DNA from: Planotetraspora silvatica
Lineage (GTDB): Bacteria > Actinomycetota > Actinomycetes > Streptosporangiales > Streptosporangiaceae
Assembly: GCF_016863315.1 (NCBI RefSeq)
Contig: NZ_BOOQ01000023.1
Coordinates: 1-64,000 of the forward strand
Reading direction: 5' to 3'
DNA: 64,000 nt
The position numbers and the translations under genes were made by a program. Below the pieces are notes generated by a model. It ran no database searches, was not told the DNA's origin, and saw only the letters and a program-made list of their open reading frames with translations. This document shows, one piece after another, positions 7,290 through 15,628 of the stretch (positions are counted from its first letter, which is position 1; each line of letters begins with the position of its first letter).

Positions 7290-10200
7290 GTGAGCGATCT
7301 TCAGCCTGGCGTCTATGAGCACCTGGTCACTCGTGAACTCGGCGCGTTGATTCGGGCATTGCCCGACGATGGCCTGATCGACCGGCGTTCCCTCGATCCG
7401 GCGGATGCGCATGAGGCGTTGGCCCGGCACCTTGCCGCGCTGACCAGACGTGCGTTACGCGCCGTTCGAGGCGAGACGGATGCGGCGCAGCTGGCGCAAC
7501 AGGTCGAGATCGCCAACAAGGTCGCCGAGTTGGTCGGGAGTCTGGTTCCTGACGCCGCGGCGCCGGATGAGCTGGTGGAGGCGGCGCAGGAGTTGCTGGG
7601 CGTCGCCCGAGGCCGAGATGCGGCAGGGCTGGTGAGGTTCCCGCCGCGCCCGGTGATCCCGTTGACCAGTAGCGCGTTGCTCGTCGCCGGCCGCGGGCAA
7701 CCGGAGATCGGCCACGAACTCAAGCGCGAGCTGGCCTCTGCCGATCATGTGGATCTGCTGTGTGCGTTCGTGAAGTGGAACGGCGTACGGGTGCTGGCCG
7801 AGGCCATCGAGGAGTTCATCGCCCGTGGTGGGAAACTGCGAGTCATCACCACGACGTATATCGGTGCCACCGATCGTTTGGCGTTGGACCGGCTCGCCGC
7901 GATGGGCGCAGAGATCAAGGTCTCCTATGACACCCGGACGACCCGCCTGCACGCCAAGGCATGGCTCTTCCATCGCGCATCGAAGCTGTCCACCGCGTAT
8001 GTGGGCTCCTCCAACCTCTCCAAGACCGCACTCAGCCACGGCCTTGAATGGAACGTCCGGCTCGCCGAGGCTGAGCAACCGCACCTGATCGACACCTTCG
8101 CGGCGACCTTCGACGATTATTGGAGCGATCCGGCTTTCGAGTCGTACGACTCAGCACGGGACGCGGAGCGGCTGGACCTAGCGCTGGCGAATGAGCGGGG
8201 CGGTTCATCGGACATCGTCATCGACTTCGCTCATGTCGATGTACGGCCCTACTCATACCAGCGCGAAATCTTGGATGAGCTCGCGGCTGAGCGGCAGGTA
8301 CACGACCGGTGGAGCAATCTGGTGGTCATGGCGACCGGTACCGGAAAGACGGTGGTCGCCGGCCTGGACTACCGGCGACTGCGTAGTGCCGGGGAGGCCG
8401 AATCACTGTTGTTCGTCGCGCACAGGGAGGAGATTCTGCGGCAGAGCCTCATGACTTTCCGCCAGGTTCTGCGCGATGAGACGTTCGGTGAGCTGTTCGT
8501 CGGTGGTGCCCGGCCTGAGCGGTGGCGGCATGTGTTCGCCTCGATCCAGTCACTTCACACGCGGCCGCTTCCATCGCCCGAGGCATTCGACATGGTCATC
8601 GTGGACGAGTTCCACCATGCCGAAGCTTCGACGTACCGGCGGCTGTTGTCGGAGGTGAGGCCGAAGGTCCTCCTCGGACTGACCGCCACCCCTGAACGGG
8701 CGGATGGACAGGACATCAAGCATTGGTTCGGTGGCCGCATCGCGGCCGAACTGCGTCTGTGGGAGGCCCTCGAACGAGGCCTGCTCGCTCCATTCCAGTA
8801 TTTCGGCGTCCACGACGGGGTGGACCTGCAAGAGGTCGGCTGGCGACGCGGTCAGGGCTATGACGTGAACCAGCTCTCGGGTGTCTACACCGGCAATGAC
8901 CGTCGCGTCGCTGTCGTGTTGGAGACTCTCAACCGCAAGATCGGCGATGTCGGCGGTATGCGCGCCATCGGCTTCTGTGTGGGCATTGAGCACGCTCGAT
9001 TCATGGCCGACCGATTCACTCGTGCCGGGATCCCCTCGATTGCGATCACGGCGAGCAGCCCGCCCGCTGAGCGCTCGCAGGCTTTGAAGGACCTGCGAGC
9101 CCGGAAGATCAATACGATCTTCACTGTCGACTTGTTCAACGAGGGTGTCGACGTCCCAGAGATCGACACTGTCCTGTTCCTGCGTCCCACTGACAGCGCC
9201 ACGATCTTCCTTCAGCAGCTTGGTCGTGGCCTGCGTCTTGCAGACGACAAGCCATGCCTGACTGTGCTGGACTTCGTCGGTCACCAGCACAAGCAGTTCC
9301 GCTTCGACCGCAAGTATCGCGCCCTGACCGGCGCCAGCCGCACCGGCATCGCCCGCGAGGTCGACGAGGGCTTCCCCACCTTGCCGGCCGGCTGCGTCAT
9401 CGATCTCGACCGCGACGTGCGCCGACTGGTGCTGGACAACGTACGGCAGGCACTCAGCCTCAACTGGAAGGACCTGGCCCGCGAACTGCGCGAGCTGGGA
9501 GATCTGGCTCTGCCGCAGTTCTTGGAAGAGACCGGCCTCGACTTGGAGGACCTCTACCGGCGTCGCGAAGGCTGGACCGCACTGCGCCGAAGCGCCGGCC
9601 TGGAGGGCGAGGCGTCTGATCAGCGGATCGACAAGCAACTGGGACGGGCCTTCGGACGCATGCTGCACATCGACGACGTTGAACGGCTGAGCTACATGCT
9701 CAAGGTGCTGGACGGTCATCTGCCCGAATCACCACGCGAACGGCGACTGCTTGCCATGCTGGACGCTGCGGTGTGGGGCGGCACCGCCTCCTTCGCCGAG
9801 ATGGAGTCGCGGCTGCAGCAGTTGCACGGCGCACGTGGTGCCGAACTGAAGGCCCTAGCCGGCGTGCTGCACTCTGGGATCCATCGTGTGGCTCCACCAG
9901 TTGACGACCTGGTGCCCCTCCACGTCCACGCCCGCTATACCAAGAACGAGGCGCTTGCGGCGTTCGGCGTCGACAAGCCTGCCCATATGCGCGAAGGCGT
10001 GAAGTACGTAGAAGAACATAAGGCCGACCTGTTCTTCGTGACCATCGACAAGTCGGAGGACCACTTTTCCCCAACGACGCTGTACCACGACCGCGCCATC
10101 ACCGAAGAACTGTTTCAGTGGGAATCCCAGAGCGGGCTACGCTCCAGCACGGCCACTGCTCGTCGCTACATATCCGGCGAGTCCACTGTTCACCTGATGA

Positions 10201-10367
10201 TTCGCCAAACCAAACGCGATGAAGGCCTGGGCGCTCCCGCTTATATTTACGCCGGGCCGATGCGCTACGTCAGACACGAGAACGAACAACCGATCCGTTT
10301 CGTGTGGCGCCTGGACCACCCGCCTCCACCAGCGGTCTTCCACTACGCCAAGGCCACCGCAGGCTAA
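7290..10367 (+). CDS. SF2 DEAD/DEAH helicase with PLD domain and DUF3427 region
   Basis: A 1025-aa multidomain protein. The N-terminal half holds a phospholipase D-type nuclease domain: HAKAWLFH at about residues 219-226, then VGSSNLS (the HxK and GS parts of HKD; the Asp is not obvious). Next is a ResIII/SF2 helicase: MATGTGKT at about 346, VDEFHHAE at about 437, GLTATPER, FNEGVDVPEID and QQLGRGLRL. The last third matches the DUF3427 layout. Such proteins are often found in defence or mobile regions and could degrade or remodel foreign nucleic acid. It faces the Dna2-like operon convergently with 66 bp between stop codons; membership of the same system is an inference. Base composition is less GC-rich than its neighbours. 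Confidence 0.88.
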   Translation: MSDLQPGVYEHLVTRELGALIRALPDDGLIDRRSLDPADAHEALARHLAALTRRALRAVRGETDAAQLAQQVEIANKVAELVGSLVPDAAAPDELVEAAQELLGVARGRDAAGLVRFPPRPVIPLTSSALLVAGRGQPEIGHELKRELASADHVDLLCAFVKWNGVRVLAEAIEEFIARGGKLRVITTTYIGATDRLALDRLAAMGAEIKVSYDTRTTRLHAKAWLFHRASKLSTAYVGSSNLSKTALSHGLEWNVRLAEAEQPHLIDTFAATFDDYWSDPAFESYDSARDAERLDLALANERGGSSDIVIDFAHVDVRPYSYQREILDELAAERQVHDRWSNLVVMATGTGKTVVAGLDYRRLRSAGEAESLLFVAHREEILRQSLMTFRQVLRDETFGELFVGGARPERWRHVFASIQSLHTRPLPSPEAFDMVIVDEFHHAEASTYRRLLSEVRPKVLLGLTATPERADGQDIKHWFGGRIAAELRLWEALERGLLAPFQYFGVHDGVDLQEVGWRRGQGYDVNQLSGVYTGNDRRVAVVLETLNRKIGDVGGMRAIGFCVGIEHARFMADRFTRAGIPSIAITASSPPAERSQALKDLRARKINTIFTVDLFNEGVDVPEIDTVLFLRPTDSATIFLQQLGRGLRLADDKPCLTVLDFVGHQHKQFRFDRKYRALTGASRTGIAREVDEGFPTLPAGCVIDLDRDVRRLVLDNVRQALSLNWKDLARELRELGDLALPQFLEETGLDLEDLYRRREGWTALRRSAGLEGEASDQRIDKQLGRAFGRMLHIDDVERLSYMLKVLDGHLPESPRERRLLAMLDAAVWGGTASFAEMESRLQQLHGARGAELKALAGVLHSGIHRVAPPVDDLVPLHVHARYTKNEALAAFGVDKPAHMREGVKYVEEHKADLFFVTIDKSEDHFSPTTLYHDRAITEELFQWESQSGLRSSTATARRYISGESTVHLMIRQTKRDEGLGAPAYIYAGPMRYVRHENEQPIRFVWRLDHPPPPAVFHYAKATAG

Positions 10368-10433
10368 AAAGTTCTGTTACGTGATCAAGGTGTAGCGGGA
10401 CGCTCGGGATGGCGTCAGTCATGCCGATGCCGC

Positions 10434-11735
10434 TCAGGCCTGAACACGGTGGTCGGACAGGTGGGCGAGGACGGCGTGGTTGGCCTCCCAGCCATCGGGA
10501 AATTTGACGGGCACGTTGAGCTGGACGCGTCCCGTGGACGGTTGGTTGTCGAGCAGTTCGGCGATTCCCGCGCGGGCGACGACGATGCAGGCATGGCGGT
10601 GGCGTGAGGTGAGCACGCAGAGGCGGCCGGATTCGAGGTGGAACGCGGTGGCGTCGCGCCGTCCGGACAGCGGGTGCAGGACGATCGTGACGTCGTATTC
10701 GCGGCCCTGGAGCCGGTTGGCGGTGTCGACGGTGATCCCGGCCGGCACACCGGCGGCGCGGATGGCGGCGACCTGGTCGTTGTGGGCGCAGCCGATGGCG
10801 ATGCGATCGGGGCCCACATCATGGGAGCCGTTCTCGTCGTGGGCGACGGCTCCCCGTTGGAGCAGGCGGACGGCCAGACCGGCGCAGGCCTGCACGGCGT
10901 CGGCGTCGGTGCGGATCGTGTGCCGATTGGGCAGTTCGTGGAGCGCCCACCCGGTGGCGGCGGCCTCGTTGAGCGTGCGGTCCCAGGCAACGGGGAATCC
11001 GGCGGTGGTGAGCTGAAGTTCGCGGTCGGCTGCTGCCGTACCGGATCGGAACGGCGCGAAGGGATAGAACGCCTCGGAGACGAGCGGGGCCGCACTCGCG
11101 GGCAGCCGCCAGGAGACGGGCAGCCGGTGTACGGGCAGGTTGTTGAGACGCCCGATGACGGCGACCGCGCTCTGCATCGGGTCCCAGGCGAGGCCGGCCC
11201 AGCGTTCGGTGTCCACGACGGAGAAGGGGTCGAGCTGTCCGGGGTCGCCGACGAACAGGGCCCGGTCGAACAGGGCGGCGATGGCCAGCAGCTTGTCGGA
11301 GCGCATCTGGTAGGCCTCGTCGACGATCGCCCACGTCCAGGTGTGGCCGGACACGTAGGCCCACTTGTCGGCTGTGGCGACCACGACCGCGCAGGCTTCG
11401 ACCTGGTCGATCTTGTTGGAGGCTGTGACGCCGGGGTGTCGCGTCACGCGGGACGGGACGGAGAATCCGTCGCTGTGCAGGCGGCCGATGGAGAGCGTGG
11501 GGGCTTTGGCGGCGAGTTTGTCCGTCAGGTCGTCGACCTGCTCGTTGGTCTGCGCCACGATCATGAGCCGTTCACCCGAGCCTGCGAGCGTCATGGCCGC
11601 GGTGACGACCAGGGTCGTCTTGCCCGCTCCGGGCGGGGAGTCCACGATGACGCCCCGGTGCGGGCCGCCGGTGAAGTCGGCCAGGATGGCTTCGGTGGCC
11701 TCGGCGGCCGCCTGCTCAGGAGTCAGTGTGATCAA
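10434..11735 (-). CDS. SF1B helicase of the Upf1/Dna2 type
   Basis: A 433-aa compact helicase. Motif I is SPPGAGKTT (residues 33-41), motif II VDEAYQ (138-143), motif III VGDPGQLDP (162-170), motif IV/Va region VSWRLP, motif V ITVDTANRLQGREYDV (334-349), and motif VI LCVLTSRHRHACIVV (372-386). DEAxQ, GDxxQLxP and LQGREYD are hallmarks of the Upf1/Dna2 branch. It has no nuclease or barrel domain of its own; these are encoded by the two genes just upstream. The start is TTG at 11735, overlapping the preceding stop (TTGA). It is the last gene of a four-gene operon and probably moves 5' to 3' on nucleic acid as a subunit of a complex. Confidence 0.88.
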   Translation of the reverse strand: MITLTPEQAAAEATEAILADFTGGPHRGVIVDSPPGAGKTTLVVTAAMTLAGSGERLMIVAQTNEQVDDLTDKLAAKAPTLSIGRLHSDGFSVPSRVTRHPGVTASNKIDQVEACAVVVATADKWAYVSGHTWTWAIVDEAYQMRSDKLLAIAALFDRALFVGDPGQLDPFSVVDTERWAGLAWDPMQSAVAVIGRLNNLPVHRLPVSWRLPASAAPLVSEAFYPFAPFRSGTAAADRELQLTTAGFPVAWDRTLNEAAATGWALHELPNRHTIRTDADAVQACAGLAVRLLQRGAVAHDENGSHDVGPDRIAIGCAHNDQVAAIRAAGVPAGITVDTANRLQGREYDVTIVLHPLSGRRDATAFHLESGRLCVLTSRHRHACIVVARAGIAELLDNQPSTGRVQLNVPVKFPDGWEANHAVLAHLSDHRVQA

Positions 11736-13192
11736 GACCAGGCCTCCTGGGCGTCTTCGTCTGTGGGGACATAGGGGGCCGGAGGCCCGCCGTGGGTCCA
11801 GGGGGTGTCTTCTCCGCTGGGCAGGCGTGGGCGTTGTCCGCCGCCGGGGTCGAGTTCGGCGTAGCAGACGATCTCGCCGACCTCGGGAACGCTGCCGGGG
11901 GCCGGGGTGGAACCACGCCCCATCTGGTCGTTGATCTGGATGACGACGAGGTCGCCGGCGATGCTGACGATCTCGGTCTTCTGCTTGCGATTACGGCTGG
12001 AGAAGAGCCTCTTGCCGGGCGAGAGCCGTACGGGATCGCTGGTGCGGATCGTGACGAGCGGGCGAGGGGCGGGCCGCGTCTTGCCGGGAGGGACGATCCG
12101 CCTGGTCGCGTCCACGGCGACGACCTCGCCGGAGAAGGCCTTTCCGGCCACGCGGTGCTCGGTCATGACGAGCGGGTCGTCGAAGGCCCGCTGCGCTTCA
12201 TAGGTCTGCAGGGCCGATTCCAGGTCGGCCAGGCGGATGGCCGCGCTGACGGCGCCGTCGACGCGTCCACGGGGGAAGCCGCCGTCGGCGAGGCGAGCGG
12301 TCTCACGGGTGAACTGATCACGATCCTTGGCCCACCGGGCGTCGACGGTCGCCGCTTCGGGAAGTCCGCGGAGCAGTCGGACGGCCTGCCACATCAGCGC
12401 CCAGGTCGGTTCCAGCTGGGTGCGTAGAGCTTCGCGGACCTGAGCCGGGGAGCCCGAGCTCTCGTAGGCGCGGATCGCGTGGTCCAGGACCTGACCGTCG
12501 AAGTCGGGATGTGTCTCAGGTCCGGCGGGCGGTGAGGTGAGTGGGTCTTCCGCCGCCAGGGCCGCCTCTGGGCCGTTCTGCCCTTCAGGTGGAGCGATCC
12601 AGGCGAGCTGTGTGGCGAGGTTGGCGTCCTCCATCGGGCTCTGCCCGGTGGCCCAGTGGAGGGCGAGTGCCTCGGTCAGGGCGACCAACGCCGACGATCC
12701 CGCGTATTCGGCTCGTTCGGCGAGGAAGGTCAGCCATTGGCCGAGGACCGGTACGGAAGGGTGCACCGGGTAGGGGCCGTCGGCGCGACGGAAGCGGGTG
12801 GAGCGGCCGAGCAGTTTGGTGAAGGCGACCCCGCCGCGGTTGGGCACCAGAAGTTGCGGGGCGTCGGAGGACCGTTCGTACGGAGTCTTCGCCTCGACGG
12901 TCTCGGTGACCGCGGCGAAGCCTTCGATGTAGGGCAGCATGACGTCGGCGAGTTCGGCCATGAAGGCGAAGCGCAGGTCGCGGTTGCGAGGTTGGGGGAC
13001 GACCAGGAGCCGCGGGTTCGCCGGGTCCGTGCCGACCAGCGCCGCCAGCGGCGCCGCGGCCTCACCGGCGAGCTTCAACGGAATGAACACCATGGGTGTG
13101 GCCGACAGATGCACGTGCCGGACGGTCGCGACGGGCTGAGCCCGTCCGGTTTGTACGGCTAACGCGCGCGCGTAGGAGCTGATGACGCTCAT
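11732..13192 (-). CDS. Hypothetical protein with Dna2/Upf1-like beta-barrel C-terminus
   Basis: A 486-aa protein not recognised as a whole. Residues 1-340 are mainly helical, without catalytic motifs I can name. Residues about 348-449 (SGEVVAVDATRR...RPLVTIRTSDPVRLSPGKRLF...EIVSIAGDLVVIQIND...GEIVCYAELDP) read as the small beta-barrel that precedes the helicase core in Dna2 and related SF1B enzymes. The tail is proline- and acid-rich. The ATG at 13192 overlaps the nuclease stop (ATGA) and its own stop overlaps the helicase TTG start. I infer that it bridges nuclease and helicase. The barrel call rests on pattern only and needs a structure prediction. Confidence 0.7.
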   Translation of the reverse strand: MSVISSYARALAVQTGRAQPVATVRHVHLSATPMVFIPLKLAGEAAAPLAALVGTDPANPRLLVVPQPRNRDLRFAFMAELADVMLPYIEGFAAVTETVEAKTPYERSSDAPQLLVPNRGGVAFTKLLGRSTRFRRADGPYPVHPSVPVLGQWLTFLAERAEYAGSSALVALTEALALHWATGQSPMEDANLATQLAWIAPPEGQNGPEAALAAEDPLTSPPAGPETHPDFDGQVLDHAIRAYESSGSPAQVREALRTQLEPTWALMWQAVRLLRGLPEAATVDARWAKDRDQFTRETARLADGGFPRGRVDGAVSAAIRLADLESALQTYEAQRAFDDPLVMTEHRVAGKAFSGEVVAVDATRRIVPPGKTRPAPRPLVTIRTSDPVRLSPGKRLFSSRNRKQKTEIVSIAGDLVVIQINDQMGRGSTPAPGSVPEVGEIVCYAELDPGGGQRPRLPSGEDTPWTHGGPPAPYVPTDEDAQEAWS

Positions 13193-14280
13193 GCGACGGC
13201 CTCGATGTAGATCCGCCGGACGTACCGCAACTGTTCGGCGATCTCGGTCTGCTCGGGAGAGGGCAGCCGACTGTCGTCGGCGAGACCGAGCGCGGTGGGG
13301 ATGGACTCGACGCCGCCCAACTCGTCCCGTGCGGTCCGCCCCAGCATGTCCGTCGACCCGCTGTCCCGAGCCTCGGCACGGCAGAACAGCGCCATCTCGC
13401 AACTGGAGAGACATTCGGGCGCGAACCGCGCGTCGACGGTGCTGACCGCCTTGGCGGCCTCGTCCGGGGACTGCGCCTCGATGTCGAAGGTGATCCCGAC
13501 GGGCAGTTCGTCGAGGATCCGGTCGATGCGGGTCAGGCGGGACAGCTGCCGGTCGAGCGCGGCCAGTTGCTGGCGGACGTCGAGCAGCGTCGCGGTCGGA
13601 TGGTTGGCGAAGTCCTTGGGGCAGACCAGCACGACATCGTGGGAGACGCGGTCGGGATCGAGGCCCTCGGACGCGAACAACGCACGCAGCGCGTACACGT
13701 AGACCGCGGATTGGCGGGCCGCCGCCGCGACCTGTCCGGCGTCGGCCTGGTCGTCGATGACGGCGAAGGATTTGATCTCCACGACGTGGAAGCGGCCTTC
13801 GATCTGGAAGGCGATGATGGCCGGCTCGAGGTAGACCTGATGGCCCGCGACACCGAGTTTCAGCAGCGGGTGGTCGAAGAGGGTGCCGGCTCCCTCGCCG
13901 TCGGAGGCGGCACGCTTGAGCAGCGCGCGCGTGCGGGTGTGCCGTACCTGATGGTTGTCGCTGCCGCCCACGTCGGAGATGTCGGAGTAGGACGCTTCGG
14001 AGATCGACAGGTCGAGCGTGTCGCGCAGCAGACGCAGCAGGTGGGCGCACCCGTTCGCCTTGACCAGGGCGTCGAAGGACGCGGCCCGGGTGATGGCGAA
14101 CGGAGACTGCCCGAATGGAGCGGGGTAGCCGAGGTGGGTCGCCGTTCTCTGCTTGTCGATCCCCGCGGCGTCCAGGAGGGCACGCCGGTCGCAGCCGGGG
14201 TTGACGGCGAGGGCGGCGATGGTGCGGGCGTTGTGGTCGAGGGGCGCGGCGGGACCGCGGAGCGTGTCGAGACGGGTCAC
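13189..14280 (-). CDS. Cas4/RecB-like PD-(D/E)XK nuclease with probable Fe-S cluster
   Basis: A 363-aa protein. The nuclease core shows E152, then E168-I-K170 (FHVVEIKSF) and the RecB-type QxxxY motif at Q190-Y194. Four cysteines are placed as in Cas4, AddB and Dna2: Cys30 in NPGCDRRALL before the core, and Cys290, Cys294 and Cys300 (CLSSCEMALFC) after it, which would hold a 4Fe-4S cluster. Spacing is Cx3Cx5C rather than the more usual Cx2Cx5C. The GTG at 14280 overlaps the previous stop (GTGA) and fixes the start. I infer a single-strand-directed nuclease working with the barrel and helicase proteins encoded next. Confidence 0.82.
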   Translation of the reverse strand: MTRLDTLRGPAAPLDHNARTIAALAVNPGCDRRALLDAAGIDKQRTATHLGYPAPFGQSPFAITRAASFDALVKANGCAHLLRLLRDTLDLSISEASYSDISDVGGSDNHQVRHTRTRALLKRAASDGEGAGTLFDHPLLKLGVAGHQVYLEPAIIAFQIEGRFHVVEIKSFAVIDDQADAGQVAAAARQSAVYVYALRALFASEGLDPDRVSHDVVLVCPKDFANHPTATLLDVRQQLAALDRQLSRLTRIDRILDELPVGITFDIEAQSPDEAAKAVSTVDARFAPECLSSCEMALFCRAEARDSGSTDMLGRTARDELGGVESIPTALGLADDSRLPSPEQTEIAEQLRYVRRIYIEAVA

Positions 14281-15044
14281 GCGGTCCTCGCTGTCTTCAG
14301 TCCCGCGCCGAACAGCCGGGTGACCTCGTTGAGCTGTTGTTCGGCGCGTCGGGCGGCCTCGCCGCGCTCGTCGGTGTCGCTCTCCTCGTGGACGGCGAGT
14401 TCGGCGCCCGCGGCGGCGATCACTTGGGCGGGATCGGCCTGGTCGAAGCCGTCCACGGCTCCCGGGATGTTCTGTGCCATCCGGGTCAGCAGGCGGTAGG
14501 CCGACGGTGAGGCGTCCTCGCCCGCACCGGTGAGCCGCATGATGTGCTCCGCGATGCGGGTGGCCGAGGTCAGGAAGTCCGCACGAGGGCTGAGCGGCCC
14601 GATGATGCGGCTCGGCAGGGGCCACGTGCTGACGGCCAGCAGCCCCCGTGCCGGGGACAGCAACTCGGAGGTCAGCGCGGCGCACAGATAGTACGGCCGG
14701 GCATACGGCGAGGTGCGGAAGGACTTCTCCTCGTCCCTGCGCAGGCTGGTCAGCTGGCTGGTGGTGATGTGACCGGCGAAGAACGCCTCGTTGACCGTCA
14801 CGATCATTTTGGCGGCCGTCGGCACGCCGAGCAGTGTGAGCGCCTGATGGACCTGCTCGCGTACGGGGAGCAGCGGGGCCTTGGCCGGCTCAGGCTCGGG
14901 CTCCAGCGCGTCGTCCCAGGCCCGCTCGGTCTTGCGGAGCTCGGCACGCAACGACCGGACGGTCGCGTGATCCCCGGCCGCCTTGGCGGCCCGTATCTCC
15001 GAGCGAAGCCCGGCGATGCGTTTTTCCAGAGCGTCTAGTTCCAC
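14277..15044 (-). CDS. Coiled-coil/winged-helix-like protein, first gene of the Dna2-like operon
   Basis: A protein of about 255 aa of unknown family. Residues 1-48 form a charged coiled coil (LDALEKRIAGLRSEIRAAKA, then VRSLRAELRKTERAW). Residues about 65-170 look like a DNA-binding winged-helix region: VHQALTLLGVPTAAKMI, TSQLTSLRRDEEKSF and PYYLCAALTSE. The GTG at 15044 is preferred: a GTG at 15101 would place the TTCCA repeat array inside the coding region and has no ribosome site. It is translationally coupled to the nuclease gene. It could be the operon regulator acting on the repeats upstream, or the target-recognition subunit. Confidence 0.7.
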   Translation of the reverse strand: MELDALEKRIAGLRSEIRAAKAAGDHATVRSLRAELRKTERAWDDALEPEPEPAKAPLLPVREQVHQALTLLGVPTAAKMIVTVNEAFFAGHITTSQLTSLRRDEEKSFRTSPYARPYYLCAALTSELLSPARGLLAVSTWPLPSRIIGPLSPRADFLTSATRIAEHIMRLTGAGEDASPSAYRLLTRMAQNIPGAVDGFDQADPAQVIAAAGAELAVHEESDTDERGEAARRAEQQLNEVTRLFGAGLKTARTA

Positions 15045-15085
15045 GGTCCCGCAGAGTATCAGAGGTCCCACGGGAAACCTAGAGA

Positions 15086-15110
15086 TTCCACTTGCTTCCA
15101 CGGATTTCCA
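15086..15110. promoter_or_regulatory. Three TTCCA direct repeats with 10-bp phasing
   Basis: TTCCA occurs at 15086-15090, 15096-15100 and 15106-15110, each preceded by an A/C/T-rich dinucleotide, so the copies fall on one face of the helix. They lie between the divergent operon start (15044) and the NYN gene start (15154) and could control both. Direct repeats with helical spacing are typical of cooperative regulator binding. Confidence 0.55.
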
Positions 15111-15153
15111 GCATTACTGTTTCATGGCACAACGCTGGTGATGGGAGTGAGCG

Positions 15154-15612
15154 ATGCGATCTCTGCGACAGGGACGTGCCATCCATCTTTTGGACATCGA
15201 GAACCTGGCGGGCTCCGCCCGTCCCGGCACGGCCGAGGCCGAGCAGGTCATGGCCGCCTATCGGCGGCTGGTGCCGATCGGGGAGATGGACCAGTTCGTC
15301 GTGGCGGTCAATCACAACGCGGTCGTCGGGGTCGGCCTCGCGTTCCACGGCGTGCAGTTGCTGATGCGTTCCGGCCCCGACGGGGCCGACAGTGCGCTGT
15401 CCGAGGCGGCACGGGCCGACCGGGTGGATCTGCGGTTCGAACGCGTCGTCATCGGATCGGGTGACGGCTACTTCACGGACCTGGCGCGGTGGCTCGCTGA
15501 CCACGGTGTGCGGGTGACCGTGGTCGCCAGGACCCGCAGCATCAGCTGGCGCCTGTACGTGGCCGTCAGCGACGTCGCCTACCTCGACCCCGTCACCGAT
15601 CAGGCCGCCTGA
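15154..15612 (+). CDS. NYN domain (PIN-like) putative ribonuclease
   Basis: A 152-aa protein made of one NYN domain. LLDIENLAG carries Asp14 and Asn17, DGADSALSEAA carries Asp76/Asp79, and IGSGDGYFTDLARWLADHG carries Asp104 and Asp109; these match the acidic metal-binding centre of NYN/PIN nucleases. It therefore probably cuts RNA in a metal-dependent way, although some NYN proteins only bind. GGGAG lies 8 nt before the ATG. It is transcribed away from the Dna2-like operon and shares its 110-bp control region, which suggests it belongs to the same system. Confidence 0.85.
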   Translation: MRSLRQGRAIHLLDIENLAGSARPGTAEAEQVMAAYRRLVPIGEMDQFVVAVNHNAVVGVGLAFHGVQLLMRSGPDGADSALSEAARADRVDLRFERVVIGSGDGYFTDLARWLADHGVRVTVVARTRSISWRLYVAVSDVAYLDPVTDQAA

Positions 15613-15628
15613 CCCATCCCCGCGGCCG

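Noticed and set aside
7290-15612. A known restriction-modification, BREX, DISARM or Gabija locus
   Set aside because: No methyltransferase, PglZ, DUF1998 protein or OLD-type ATPase is present; helicase and nuclease types do not match those sets.
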